A DNA stretch of 59,869 nt, taken from NCBI GenBank assembly GCA_964531385.1, contig CAZHGC010000015.1, positions 1 to 59,869 of the forward strand, read 5' to 3'. Under the pieces are notes generated by a model that was given only the letters and a program-made list of their open reading frames with translations, made no database searches and was not told the origin of the DNA. Positions 1 to 8,617 of this stretch are shown here, in pieces. Both the position numbers and the translations under genes were made by a program. Source of the DNA: MGBC114079 sp964531385. GTDB taxonomy: Bacteria > Bacillota > Clostridia > Lachnospirales > CAG-274. The number at the start of each line of letters is the position of its first letter. The first letter of the stretch is position 1.

Positions 1-20
1 TTCCGAAAGGCTCCCTTTCG

Positions 21-140
21 CCCCAAAGAAAACTACAGACTTCCAATGCCTCCCCCTTCCCCCCAAAGAAAACTACAGACTTCCAATGCCTCCCCTTGAC
101 CCCCTCAAAGAAAACTACAGACTTCCAACGCCTCCCCTTT
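21..140. repeat. three tandem copies of a ~40-bp repeat
   Basis: Copies of a unit beginning AAAGAAAACTACAGACTTCC start at 25, 65 and 107 (spacing 40 and 42), each followed by a C-rich spacer. It is non-coding and lies just beyond the terminator of the chemoreceptor gene. Because it touches the window edge, more copies may lie outside. Confidence 0.8.
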
Positions 141-160
141 CCCCCTTCCCCGCACAAAAA

Positions 161-198
161 AAGCACCGTAAAAATGATTTCTCATTTTTACGGTGCTT
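161..198. terminator. bidirectional intrinsic terminator
   Basis: A perfect 17-bp stem (161-177 with 182-198) with loop TTTC is flanked by an A run on the left and a T run on the right, so it can terminate both ways. It ends the chemoreceptor transcript arriving on the minus strand. Confidence 0.9.
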
Positions 199-222
199 TT
201 TAATTATTTTTATTTCATTTTT

Positions 223-2505
223 TTATTTTAATTTGAATTTGAGAATTGTCTCCCTGAACAACGCCGACTGGCTCGCAAGCTCCTCAGATGCCGCCGCACT
301 CTCCTCAGATGTCGCTGTGTTGTTCGAAACAACATCAGAAATCTGTGAAATTCCAATGTTAACTTCGTTAATCGCAACATTTTGCTTCTCAGATGCCTCC
401 GCAACCTCTGAAGAAATTTCAGAAATCTTAACAATCTGGTTCGTAATCGATTTCAAAGTCTCCGCAGTTCTGTTCGCAATCGCAGACCCTTGCTCTGCTT
501 TCTCAAGTGAAGTCGTAATAAGCTCTGATGTCTCTTTCGCCGATTGCTGGCTTCTCGCCGCAAGGTTTCGAACCTCTTCCGCAACAACCGCAAAACCTTT
601 TCCGTGTTCTCCTGCTCTCGCCGCCTCAACAGCTGCATTAAGTGCAAGAATGTTCGTCTGGAATGCAATGTCGTCAATAGCTTTGATAATGTTCGAAATG
701 TTGTTGGACGCTTGGTTAATTTCGTCCATAGCAATAAGCATATCTTTCATCTCTCTGTTAACAACTTCTGCGTCGTTCTTCGCTTCAATCGCTAAATCGC
801 TTGCACGCATCGATTTTTCTGTGTTTTCCGAAGTTCTTTCGGAAACGTCTCTAACCGTTGCAGTAAGCTCTTCAACAGCGTTCGCTTGCTCTGTCGCACC
901 TTGTGCAAGGTTAAGACTTGAATCCGCAATGCTCTTCGAACCAAGTGCAACTTGTTCGGAAGATGCCGAAATTTCTTTAATAAGCATGTTGAAGTTTTCA
1001 ATAACAAGCTCAAGAGAATTTTTAATTTCAACAAATTCGCCAACAAAATTGTCGCTAACTTCAATAGAAAGGTCTTGTGCCGCAATTCTTTCAAGAATAG
1101 TTGAAATCTCGCTTATGTATTTGGAAAGTGTCTGTGATGAATAGTTCGCTGTTCTCGCAATAATGTTAAATTCGCCTTGATATTCGCTTTCGTTAAGTGT
1201 ATTGGAAAAATCAGCGTTCGAAATTGCTTCAAGCATCGAAACAGTGTTTCTGATAGGTGATGCAATCGACTCAACAAGTTCCTTAAGTCCGCCAATTATC
1301 CTTGCCCAGTCGCCTTCAAAATCGTCCTTGTTAATGTCAAAGTCAAATTGACCCGCCGAAACTTCGTCAATCGTCTTTCTAAGTGCTTTTGTAATTCTGA
1401 CAAGGTTCTCTTTAAGTCCGTCAAAAGCCTCGTGAACAACAGCTTTTTCGCCTGGAAATCTTTCAACAGTATATTCGAAATCGCCTTTTCCATATGCCTC
1501 AACAGCTTCAATAATGCTTTCGTTCTGTCTTGTAACGCTCGCCATAAGGTTGCTAACAGCATTCATAAGGTTTTTATATTCGCCGTTATAACCGCTGTCG
1601 TTAAGTTCAAAGCTTTCGCCCTTTTCAAATTTGTCAACAGCTTCTTCAACATCGTGAACAAGATTTTTAACATTGTCCGCAACATCTGAAAAATCGTTTG
1701 CAAGCCTTGAGCATTCGTCTCTGTTGTTGCTTCTGATTTTTATGTCGAAATCACCTTTTGCAACTCTGTTCGAAGCGTCCATAATCTTTTTGATAGGCCC
1801 AACAATTTTCTTGGAAATAACCATAGCTGAAACAAGTCCAATAAGTAACGCAAGAAGAATAATAGTTATGGTAATAATGGTAATTGTTGTTGTATATGCC
1901 TGGCATTCCTCAACCATAACGGCTTTTTTGTCCTCTGCCGCAACAACCATATCGTCAACAACAACAGCAACAGCACTGTCCAATTCTGCAAATTCATCAA
2001 GCATAACTTCAATTTCAGATAACACCGATGCGTTAACATCTTTGCCCATAACCGATTTAAACGTATTGTAAGCCCCTGTTGCACATTCGCCATATTCGCC
2101 GTTAATATATTTTAAAATGGCTTCCGCATCGTTGTTAAGTCTGTCTTTGTTTTGTTGAGTAACTGTATCGTCACCATTAAGGCAAACTTTGTATTCTTCA
2201 ATAATCGAATTAATATCTGTAAATGCTTTTGTAACGTTTTTGTTAGCTTCTTCAAATTTTCCGCTATCGTTTTCAATAACACTGTAAACAAGCATTTGGT
2301 TAATTTCTTTTTCAATGTTCGCAAAATTAAGTTCAAGACTGTTCGCATAAGCAAGTCTGGCATCGGCTGTCTGCGTCATATAGTTGTATTCGCCGTTAAC
2401 CATTTGAACACCGGAAATGCCAACTACGCCAATTATAAAAGTCAGAACAAGTAAAATAACTGCAAGTAAAGTAACTTTTGCCTTAATAGAAAGTTTGTTT
2501 AACAT
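223..2505 (-). CDS. methyl-accepting chemotaxis protein with extra HAMP-like modules
   Basis: A 760-residue transmembrane chemoreceptor that would signal to CheA/CheW. Order: TM1 at about residues 9-30, an extracellular four-helix-type sensor, TM2 near 190-215, a HAMP domain, then several further HAMP-like segments (repeated GDF/GQFDFD/ADFSN signatures) to about 480, and the signalling coiled coil. The hairpin tip is textbook: DDIAFQTNILALNAAVEAAR followed by GKGFAVVAEEVRNLA. The start at 2505 is chosen because AAGGAG lies just upstream; an extension to 2562 has no ribosome site. No CheR-tethering pentapeptide is visible at the C-terminus (ends FKLK). No other chemotaxis gene is nearby, so it is a stand-alone receptor whose ligand cannot be inferred. 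Confidence 0.95.
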   Translation of the reverse strand: MLNKLSIKAKVTLLAVILLVLTFIIGVVGISGVQMVNGEYNYMTQTADARLAYANSLELNFANIEKEINQMLVYSVIENDSGKFEEANKNVTKAFTDINSIIEEYKVCLNGDDTVTQQNKDRLNNDAEAILKYINGEYGECATGAYNTFKSVMGKDVNASVLSEIEVMLDEFAELDSAVAVVVDDMVVAAEDKKAVMVEECQAYTTTITIITITIILLALLIGLVSAMVISKKIVGPIKKIMDASNRVAKGDFDIKIRSNNRDECSRLANDFSDVADNVKNLVHDVEEAVDKFEKGESFELNDSGYNGEYKNLMNAVSNLMASVTRQNESIIEAVEAYGKGDFEYTVERFPGEKAVVHEAFDGLKENLVRITKALRKTIDEVSAGQFDFDINKDDFEGDWARIIGGLKELVESIASPIRNTVSMLEAISNADFSNTLNESEYQGEFNIIARTANYSSQTLSKYISEISTILERIAAQDLSIEVSDNFVGEFVEIKNSLELVIENFNMLIKEISASSEQVALGSKSIADSSLNLAQGATEQANAVEELTATVRDVSERTSENTEKSMRASDLAIEAKNDAEVVNREMKDMLIAMDEINQASNNISNIIKAIDDIAFQTNILALNAAVEAARAGEHGKGFAVVAEEVRNLAARSQQSAKETSELITTSLEKAEQGSAIANRTAETLKSITNQIVKISEISSEVAEASEKQNVAINEVNIGISQISDVVSNNTATSEESAAASEELASQSALFRETILKFKLK

Positions 2506-3170
2506 TTTGTTCACACTCCTTGTAGTAGTAGTATAAGAACCTTGACGGAAAATAAATAACACACTCGAAATAACAAAAAAGTCTCAAAATGTCAAAACTT
2601 TTGCCGTAATACTTTTTTGTATTGGGGATAAAACTGTTTCAAAAAATCAAAATTTGCCAACTGAAGCATTTTCAAATAAAACATCACATTTAAAAACAGG
2701 CTGAAATAACATTTCCCATTGCTGTATCAAAACCGTAAATAAATATGAGCGTTGCAAAGTAAGAAACTCCTTCCTTAAAATGACAACTTCATAAGCAAAT
2801 GTCACATTCCCAAAAAATTATCAAGCTTTGAGCATTCCGATATTTCCCCCAATAATCACATCGTAAGCTTTTTTGTAAAATTTCAAGAACATTTTTAAAT
2901 TCCGGCAATAACTTCTTATTAAATTTTTAATCAGAAATGTACAAAACATTGCTTTGCACAAGGCTAAACATTTTGCACAAGACTAATTTATATATTACAA
3001 TTATACACTATAATAAAAAAATATACAACATATTTTATTCAATTTTTCTAAAAACTCCAAAACATATAAAAAATATTGTATTTTACGTCTAAATTTTAAT
3101 AAATATTGTCCATTTTTTTGTATTTCGAAAAAAATTTTTTAAAAAATAAAAGTTTCAAAATCTTTATAAA
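2506..3170. other. AT-rich intergenic region, no gene seen
   Basis: About 660 bases upstream of the chemoreceptor gene. On the minus strand TTGACA near 2600 could serve as a -35, but the matching -10 is poor. A 19-bp-spaced direct repeat (TTTGCACAAG at about 2954 and 2973) is present. I see no coding sequence or structured RNA that I can support. Confidence 0.5.
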
Positions 3171-3175
3171 CAAAA

Positions 3176-3214
3176 AAATCAAGTGTCAAGCCAAAAAAAC
3201 TTAACACTTGATTT
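3176..3214 (-). terminator. intrinsic terminator after the cyclophilin gene
   Basis: Eleven-base arms AAATCAAGTGT (3176-3186) and ACACTTGATTT (3204-3214) pair perfectly. On the minus strand the stem is followed by a T-rich run. Confidence 0.85.
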
Positions 3215-3252
3215 AAAAAAATCGCAACACCTAACAAAATCGTCGGGTCAAA

Positions 3253-4089
3253 TTATTCTTGAATTTCAATCGAATTAATAACAACGTTTTCAACAGGCTT
3301 GTCAGAACTGTCCGTTTCAACCTGAGCAATGGCATCAACAACGTCCATACCCTCGCAAACTTGCCCAAAAACAGTATATTGGAAATCAAGAGATGGATAA
3401 CCGCCGTTTTTAATATATTCGTTTATAACTTCAGTGGAATATATATCTTTAACTTTCAAACCGCTTTGAGGCGTTAAATATTCTTCTTGCCTTGAAAGAT
3501 ATCCCTCCAACTGCTGTTTTTCAAGATCTTGAATTTTACCACACTGAACAATATAAAATTGGCTTCCGTTTGTGTCCGGACCTGCGTTTGCCATACATAA
3601 CGCACCCCTGAAATTTCTCAAAGAAGAAGAAACTTCGTTTTCAAATTCCTTGCCCCAAATGCTTTCACCGCCTGCGCCCGTTCCTTGTGGGTCACCGCCT
3701 TGAATCATAAAATCTTTAATAACTCTGTGAAAAGTAACACCGTTATAATACCCGTCTTTCGAGTGGGTAACAAAGTTTTCAACGGCTTTCGGAGCTTCGT
3801 CAGGAAACAATCTCAAGCTAATGTCGCCCATATTGGTTTTAATTGTTGCCAAAATTTCGCCGTCAACGTGTTCTTGAAGTTGAGGAAAATAGCCAGCTTC
3901 TCCAAGCAATGACTTTTCATATTCGCTAATTTCCGTAACCTGTTCAATCTCCGTTGGTGTTTCTTCCGCTTCAATTGTTGTTTCTTTTGCTTCCGTTGTT
4001 GTTTCCGCAACTTCTTCCTCCTGAGAGCAACCCGTTACAAAAACCAAAGCCGTCGCCATAGATAAAGCCAAAATTCGTTTAAATTTCAT
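3253..4089 (-). CDS. exported lipoprotein peptidyl-prolyl isomerase (cyclophilin)
   Basis: A 278-residue lipoprotein that isomerises Xaa-Pro bonds, presumably helping proteins fold outside the membrane. The signal peptide ends in lipobox VTGC with Cys21. A Thr/Glu-rich linker (about 22-60) precedes the cyclophilin domain (about 80-270), whose signatures FHRVI, MIQGGDP and GSQFYI carry the family's catalytic Arg and Phe. The start at 4089 follows AAGGAG; the longer frame to 4215 would overlap the upstream gene and spoil the signal peptide. It lies 25 bp after the preceding gene on the same strand and probably shares its transcript. The ETTTE-type linker recurs in other exported proteins here. 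Confidence 0.95.
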   Translation of the reverse strand: MKFKRILALSMATALVFVTGCSQEEEVAETTTEAKETTIEAEETPTEIEQVTEISEYEKSLLGEAGYFPQLQEHVDGEILATIKTNMGDISLRLFPDEAPKAVENFVTHSKDGYYNGVTFHRVIKDFMIQGGDPQGTGAGGESIWGKEFENEVSSSLRNFRGALCMANAGPDTNGSQFYIVQCGKIQDLEKQQLEGYLSRQEEYLTPQSGLKVKDIYSTEVINEYIKNGGYPSLDFQYTVFGQVCEGMDVVDAIAQVETDSSDKPVENVVINSIEIQE

Positions 4090-4114
4090 AATCAAAATCT
4101 CCTTTGTAATAATA

Positions 4115-5134
4115 TCATTGTCTTTCAATAGCTTGCCTAATAAGCTCAAGCCCGCCGTCAGAAAGTTCTTGCCCTTTGTTTGTAATACCAATAAATTTGT
4201 CTTTGTAATAAACATTTTTGTTCAAAGCTTCCGAAATTGCTCTGAGTGGAACAAAAACTCTGCTCTGATTAACTTCGGCAGCCGTTTCAAGAGCAACGTC
4301 CTTTTCGCCAACTTTCATAATGTATGAGCCAACCTCAATAGAAATATTTTTTCCGGAAAGAGAAATATTTGCCGTTCTCGTTTCCGAATTCCAAAACACA
4401 TCGGCATTAAAAGCTTCCGAAACCGCCCTAAGCGGAATAAGAGTATAACCGTTTTTAATATAAGTCTGAACGCTTTCGTTTTCAGAATCAAAAAGCTGTT
4501 TGCTCATTTTGTTGTAAAAACAGTTGTCATTAACATACATAAAAACGGAAGAAGACGCCGTTTCGTTAAGAATGTTCATATTTTCGCCCTGTGACAAATC
4601 AAAATAACTGTCCGAAACATCGCTTTCCTCGTTATATTCTCCGCCGTCAAAATCCGAATTTTCTTTATTTTCAAAAACAGTTGCCTGAGTTGTTTCTTCC
4701 GTTGTTTTTTCAACGTTCCCCGTAAAATTTCGTTCGGTAGTTGTTTCCGTTGTTGTAGCTTCGGTGGTTGTTTCCGCCTTGCTTTCTTTAGCAACAACTT
4801 CAATAGTGTCGTTAAGAGTTTCTTTGTTGCCGTCCTCATCAACAGCATAAACTTTCAAATATCTCGTTCCCTCAATAGTGAATTTCTTTTTCAATTCCCA
4901 AGAAATTTTCGATTTTTGAGTAAATTGCTGTTCTTTGCCCCCGTCAATAACAATATAAACTTTCGAAACAGGGTCATTTGTTTTAACTCTAAAAAGAACC
5001 TCTTGATTAAGAGCCGGTTTTTCCGGCGATTTTGTAAATTTCGAAATAATCGAACCCTTTGCAAAAACCGCACCGCAAAAAACAGTTTGCAAAACAAGTG
5101 CAAAAATCAAAAAGAACCCGCAAACCTTTTTCAT
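4115..5134 (-). CDS. secreted protein with copper-amine-oxidase-N-like (stalk) domain
   Basis: A 339-residue exported protein. A signal peptide (about 1-26, cut after VFA) is followed by an Ig-like beta domain (about 30-115), a Thr/Glu-rich linker (TTTEATTTETTTE type), and at about 215-325 a domain with the paired 'LIPLRAVSEAF' and 'VFVPLRAISEAL' signatures of the copper amine oxidase N-terminal family. In Clostridia that domain is a common extracellular module and does not imply an oxidase; no catalytic oxidase domain is present. AAGGAG stands before the ATG. It heads a probable two-gene unit with the cyclophilin lipoprotein, suggesting a joint surface role. The substrate is unknown. Confidence 0.85.
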   Translation of the reverse strand: MKKVCGFFLIFALVLQTVFCGAVFAKGSIISKFTKSPEKPALNQEVLFRVKTNDPVSKVYIVIDGGKEQQFTQKSKISWELKKKFTIEGTRYLKVYAVDEDGNKETLNDTIEVVAKESKAETTTEATTTETTTERNFTGNVEKTTEETTQATVFENKENSDFDGGEYNEESDVSDSYFDLSQGENMNILNETASSSVFMYVNDNCFYNKMSKQLFDSENESVQTYIKNGYTLIPLRAVSEAFNADVFWNSETRTANISLSGKNISIEVGSYIMKVGEKDVALETAAEVNQSRVFVPLRAISEALNKNVYYKDKFIGITNKGQELSDGGLELIRQAIERQ

Positions 5135-5384
5135 AAACTATCACTCCTTAATTTTTAATAACCAAAGCCGTCAAACAATCGCAAATATCGCAAATTGTTT
5201 TAAATTTTTATACGGCATCTGAAAATACCACTACCCTATAATATTACTATAGACTGCCGTCAATGTCAAACGCACAAAATTAAAAAAACATTAAAAAATT
5301 ATTGCAAAATTCCAAATTTCAAACAGCTTGTCATAACACCGCAAAACTTTACGCAAATTTAACATTTATTTAATAATAATATCA

Positions 5385-5413
5385 TTGATTTGCTTTTTCA
5401 ATTCTGATATAAT
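5385..5413 (+). promoter_or_regulatory. sigma-A-type promoter for leader ORF and CNNM/CorC gene
   Basis: TTGATT (5385-5390), a 17-bp spacer and a perfect TATAAT (5408-5413), the -10 preceded by CTGA as in several other promoters here. Transcription would start near 5420 and give a leader of about 180 nt containing a small ORF. Confidence 0.8.
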
Positions 5414-5452
5414 CGTCCTAAAAATTATTTTCAAAAGGAGATGGTAAATTTA

Positions 5453-5548
5453 ATGGACCCGCTTCCCCGAAGTATCAACAGGCTTTCAAAATTCTGTAAG
5501 TATCGAATTTTTTGCAAAAGTCGCCGTTTCGTTCGGCTTCGTTGCTAA
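5453..5548 (+). CDS. 31-codon leader ORF, MgtL-like candidate
   Basis: ATG at 5453 to TAA at 5546-5548 encodes a peptide beginning MDPLPRSINRL, then strongly basic with Arg, Lys, Phe and Cys to the end. AAAGGAG lies at 5434-5440, a rather long 12 nt from the ATG; an in-frame ATG at 5441 abuts it. The ORF lies between a strong promoter and a CNNM/CorC-type gene, 55 nt before that gene's start. The enterobacterial MgtL leader also has an acidic/proline-rich start followed by Arg/Lys, and controls a Mg2+ transporter by ribosome destabilisation at low Mg2+. TGTAAG (5495-5500) can pair with CTTACA (5572-5577), and GCCG/CGGC near the ORF end forms a small hairpin, so translation could affect leader folding. 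Regulation is inferred, not seen. Confidence 0.5.
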   Translation: MDPLPRSINRLSKFCKYRIFCKSRRFVRLRC

Positions 5549-5603
5549 AATTAAATTAATAACAACACAAACTTACAAAAATTTGGAGGTCTGAAAATTT
5601 AAA

Positions 5604-6908
5604 ATGATTAAACAATTAATATTACAATTTATCTTGATTTTACTCAACGCCTTTTTTGCGGCAACAGAAATCGCCGTAATTTCTCTAAACGAGAAAAAAA
5701 TAAAAGCAAGGGCAGATGACAACGACAAAAAAGCAGTCAAAATGTTAAAAATGATAGAAGAACCAACAAGGTTTCTTTCAACAATACAAATAGGAATAAC
5801 GCTTGCGGGCTTTTTAGGTTCAGCATTTGCGGCAGATAACTTTGCAAAAAAATTATCCGCCCTAATAATATCCTCGTTCAACATTTCAAACTCGCACACA
5901 GACACAATCAACACAATTTCGGTAATAGTAATAACGTTAATTCTTTCGTTCTTCACACTCGTTCTCGGCGAGCTTGTGCCAAAAAGAATAGCAATGCGTC
6001 ATAAAGAAAAACTTGCAGAAATCGTCTGTGGAACAATCTCAACGCTTGCAATAATATTAAAACCGATTATCTGGCTTCTAACCGTTTCAACAAACGGCGT
6101 TTTAAGGCTTTTTGGAATAGACCCGTCCGAAAAAGACGAACCCGTTTCCGAAGAAGATATAGTAATAATGCTCGATGCGGGAGTTGACGAAGGAACGTTA
6201 AACGAAGATAATATAGAATATATAAAAAATGTTTTCAAACTCGATAACCTAACAGCGGCCGACATTATGACCCACAGAAAAGCCGTAACATATATATCTG
6301 CCTCTGCCTCAAAAGAAGAAATTTTAAAAATAATCGAAGAAGAAGGCTACTCACGAATTCCCGTATATTCCGAAACAATCGATAAAATAATCGGAATTCT
6401 CCACACAAAAGAATATCTTTTAAAATATAACAATCCAAATTTCAAACTCGAACAGGCAATGTTTGATGCAACTTACGTTCCTGAAAGCATTCCTCTCGAT
6501 TTATTGCTGAAAAATATGCAAACAAAACATAATCATATCGTCATAGTTGTAAATGAATATGGAATAACTTCAGGAATTGTAACAATAGAAGATGTTCTCG
6601 AAGAATTGGTCGGAGAAATATGGGACGAACAAGATGAGGAAATCAATAACATAAAGAAAACGTCTGACAACACATATTGCGTGCTTTGCACAACTTCAAT
6701 AGATGAATTCGCAGAGTTTTTCAATTTAGAACTTTCCGAAACAACTGAAGCAACAACTGTAAACGGTTGGTTAATCGAAAACAGCAAAAACATTCCTCTC
6801 AAAGGGTTCAAATTCAATTTTGAAAATTTAACAATAACAGTTGTCAAAGCCGATAACGTTATGACCCACGAAATCAGCGTAACAATAAACACCCCTCAAA
6901 AAGCTTAA
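5604..6908 (+). CDS. CNNM/CorC (HlyC/CorC)-family membrane protein, probable Mg2+ transport-related
   Basis: A 434-residue protein in the usual family order: a DUF21/CNNM membrane domain (about 1-185, with the typical AATEIAVISLN stretch in helix 1), a pair of CBS domains (about 205-325, containing AADIMTHRKAV and VIVVNEYG.TSGIVTIEDVLEELVGEI), and a C-terminal CorC/HlyC domain (about 345-430). Family members are implicated in Mg2+ or Co2+ efflux, and the CBS pair commonly binds nucleotide. The GGAGG at 5585-5589 is 14 nt from the ATG, longer than usual, and a stop just upstream excludes an earlier start. The leader ORF before it suggests translation-coupled control. A strong terminator follows, so this gene and the leader form their own unit. 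Confidence 0.93.
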   Translation: MIKQLILQFILILLNAFFAATEIAVISLNEKKIKARADDNDKKAVKMLKMIEEPTRFLSTIQIGITLAGFLGSAFAADNFAKKLSALIISSFNISNSHTDTINTISVIVITLILSFFTLVLGELVPKRIAMRHKEKLAEIVCGTISTLAIILKPIIWLLTVSTNGVLRLFGIDPSEKDEPVSEEDIVIMLDAGVDEGTLNEDNIEYIKNVFKLDNLTAADIMTHRKAVTYISASASKEEILKIIEEEGYSRIPVYSETIDKIIGILHTKEYLLKYNNPNFKLEQAMFDATYVPESIPLDLLLKNMQTKHNHIVIVVNEYGITSGIVTIEDVLEELVGEIWDEQDEEINNIKKTSDNTYCVLCTTSIDEFAEFFNLELSETTEATTVNGWLIENSKNIPLKGFKFNFENLTITVVKADNVMTHEISVTINTPQKA

Positions 6909-6927
6909 TTTTAACACACATATAAAC

Positions 6928-6971
6928 AAAGAGAGCCAATTTGTTCAATCAGCAACAAATCGGCTCTCTTT
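6928..6971 (+). terminator. intrinsic terminator after CNNM/CorC gene
   Basis: AAAGAGAGCC (6928-6937) pairs with GGCTCTCTTT (6962-6971), extended inside by TTTGTT/AACAAA, followed by a T run. A and T tracts on both sides could make it work in both directions. Confidence 0.9.
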
Positions 6972-7020
6972 TTGCATCAAAATTATTTTGTAAATAGTTC
7001 TTAATTTTGCATACAAAAAA

Positions 7021-7062
7021 AGACAAGTTCGGAAATTGTATAAAACAACCCCAAGCTTGTCT
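7021..7062 (-). terminator. intrinsic terminator after tRNA-Val
   Basis: AGACAAG (7021-7027) and CTTGTCT (7056-7062) form the stem. Read on the minus strand it is followed by seven T residues. Confidence 0.75.
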
Positions 7063-7080
7063 CTTTCACAAAATAAATAA

Positions 7081-7153
7081 TGGGAACAATAGGGCTCGAA
7101 CCTATGACCCCCTGCTTGTAAGGCAGATGCTCTCCCAGCTGAGCTATGCTCCC
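7081..7153 (-). tRNA. tRNA-Val (anticodon UAC)
   Basis: Read on the minus strand, GGGAGCA pairs with TGTTCCC as acceptor with discriminator A. The D arm GCTC/GAGC, the anticodon loop CTTACAA (anticodon TAC) on a stem closed by a T-G pair, and the TTCGAGC T loop all fit. The 3' CCA is not encoded. It is a single-gene unit with its own promoter and terminator. Confidence 0.96.
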
Positions 7154-7172
7154 AAAACCAAACTACCTTTTT

Positions 7173-7201
7173 ATGATACACCAATTTTATAACCTTGTCA
7201 A
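7173..7201 (-). promoter_or_regulatory. promoter of tRNA-Val
   Basis: On the minus strand, consensus TTGACA (7196-7201), a 17-bp spacer and TATCAT (7173-7178) stand about 20 bp before the tRNA. The tRNA-Leu promoter at 27339 has the same two hexamers and spacing. The 7202-7445 stretch beyond it is AT-rich and holds no gene I can support. Confidence 0.85.
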
Positions 7202-7445
7202 TACTTTTTTTAATTTTTTTATATAATCCATTAAAATTGTCGTAAACATCTCTTTTTATTCTGCTTTAGCTTTAATTCCACAAATTGTAATTTATATATC
7301 AATCTCAACAATCTCCGCAATGACTTATCACAATAAAACAAATTTGTGTGATGTTTTCCCAATTTCCGAACTGCGAATTTACAGCTGTGTAATAAACATA
7401 ATTCTATCATAAAATGCCAAAAATCAACCAACCGCAGTTATATTT

Positions 7446-7766
7446 TTATTTATTTACATCAACAAATAAAATTTCATTAGGCTTAACAAGTGAAAGTTGC
7501 TCTCTCGCAATTTTCTCAATATATTCATCGCTGTCATAATATGCTTCCTGTTTGCCAATTTTCTCGGCTTCTTTTTTTCGTCTTTCAATCTCTGCAAGAA
7601 CAGTCTCGTTTTCTTTGTTAAGCTCAAGAATTTGTTCATATTGTATGTATAAAACAGAAACTCCAACCGTAATAAAAATTCCCATAACAAGTATGTAAAG
7701 GAAATTATGCTTTTTCTTTTTTTCAGGCTTAGCCTCTTTTGTTTTTTTAATGTTTTTTTCTCGCAT
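7446..7766 (-). CDS. divIC: DivIC/FtsB-family septum formation initiator
   Basis: A 106-residue bitopic protein of the cell division complex. It has a basic N-terminus (KKTKEAKPEKKKK), one membrane segment at about 25-43, a coiled coil (LELNKENETVLAEIERRKKEAEKI) and a conserved tail with EYIEKIAREQLSLVKPNE, the family's IAREKLGLVKPGE-type signature. The start at 7766 follows GGGAG; a longer reading to 7817 would run into yabQ. It is the last gene of the rqcP-yabP-yabQ-divIC block, the order known from Bacillus subtilis. Confidence 0.92.
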   Translation of the reverse strand: MREKNIKKTKEAKPEKKKKHNFLYILVMGIFITVGVSVLYIQYEQILELNKENETVLAEIERRKKEAEKIGKQEAYYDSDEYIEKIAREQLSLVKPNEILFVDVNK

Positions 7767-7789
7767 AAACACAACTCCCGAAAAATCGA

Positions 7790-8254
7790 TTATTTCTGAG
7801 TATCTTTCTTTTTGCAAATAACATTTTTAAAACCCCAAAAAACTTTTTTAAAAAAACAATCGTAAAATATCTTTTTAAAAAATTTGAAAACAGTAAAAAA
7901 CGGAAGTGAAACCGCCCAAAAAACAAGACAAAAAACTTTTTTCAAAAAAATCAAAACTCTATCGGAAACGTTCAAAAAAAGTCTGCTCAAAATTGTAAAA
8001 TACAAAATCATTCCGATAAAAGCTCCGCAAATCAAAAAGAATCTAATTTCACCCGAATTTTTTTGAAGCATAATAAAAAACAAACAAAGTGCCGAAAAAA
8101 TCCAATAAAAAAAATCTTCAATCTGAATAAAAATTTTATAATGATAAATAACTTTTCTGAAAACATTCAAAACATCGTAAACAAATCCAACAGCAAAACC
8201 AAAAAGGACAGAATTAAAAAAAAGAAAAGCCTGATTGCTCATAGACAAAATCAT
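7790..8254 (-). CDS. yabQ: YabQ, spore cortex protein
   Basis: A membrane protein of about 154 residues starting MILSMSNQAFLFF. Several hydrophobic segments (about 5-30, 50-70, 75-95, 110-135) and the signature GFAVGFVYDVLNVFRK match YabQ, which in Bacillus is made in the mother cell and needed for the spore cortex. The start sits one base after the yabP stop with AGGA as ribosome site inside yabP, indicating translational coupling; ATG at 8242 is an alternative. The tail is Lys/Phe-rich. Assignment rests on the signature plus the rqcP-yabP-yabQ-divIC order. Confidence 0.85.
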   Translation of the reverse strand: MILSMSNQAFLFFNSVLFGFAVGFVYDVLNVFRKVIYHYKIFIQIEDFFYWIFSALCLFFIMLQKNSGEIRFFLICGAFIGMILYFTILSRLFLNVSDRVLIFLKKVFCLVFWAVSLPFFTVFKFFKKIFYDCFFKKVFWGFKNVICKKKDTQK

Positions 8255-8255
8255 A

Positions 8256-8531
8256 TTATTTAAAAATCCTGCCAAACAATGAAGAATGCTCTGCGTGGCT
8301 TTTTTCTTCATATCCCAAATTATAAATCATACCGTCAACGTCCATTTGCCCTTTTTCAAGAATAATGCTGTTAATATGTAAATTTTCGCCTTTTATAAGC
8401 AAAACGCCCATTTCCGTTTCGGCAACAATAATGTCCTCATCAAAAGATATAACATCAACAACACCCGTAACGGCAAGCTTTCCCCTGTTCTCCATAATTA
8501 CGCTGTGCTTAAAAGATTTTTCCTCCTGCAT
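8256..8531 (-). CDS. yabP: YabP, spore coat/cortex assembly protein
   Basis: A 91-residue soluble protein with the family's opening HSVIMENRGKLAVTGVVDVISFDE and the GEGLHI-like segment KGENLHINSIILEKGQMDVDG. YabP is a sporulation protein needed for cortex assembly in Bacillus and related to YqfC. AAGGGG precedes the ATG. It sits between rqcP and yabQ, and its stop nearly touches the yabQ start. With yabQ it is direct evidence that the organism carries spore genes. Confidence 0.9.
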   Translation of the reverse strand: MQEEKSFKHSVIMENRGKLAVTGVVDVISFDEDIIVAETEMGVLLIKGENLHINSIILEKGQMDVDGMIYNLGYEEKSHAEHSSLFGRIFK

Positions 8532-8617
8532 ATAATCGCCCCTTTCAAAAATAAAAACAATCTGTCTTTATAATATATAAAAGAAAGTCCGTCAATATGC
8601 AAAATCAAAAAATATTT

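Noticed and set aside
86..1144. Long plus-strand open frame (352 codons) opposite the chemoreceptor gene
   Set aside because: It is the antisense of a clear MCP signalling domain, has no ribosome site, and its composition reflects the opposite strand.
2941..2990. GCACAAGGCTAAAC resembles the start of a c-di-GMP (GEMM) riboswitch
   Set aside because: The second half and the conserved tetraloop helices are absent and no gene follows on that strand. It is better explained as part of a 19-bp direct repeat.
7231..7431. 66-codon minus-strand frame between tRNA-Val and divIC
   Set aside because: No ribosome site, AT-rich spacer, Cys/His/Leu-rich nonsense composition, no recognisable motif.
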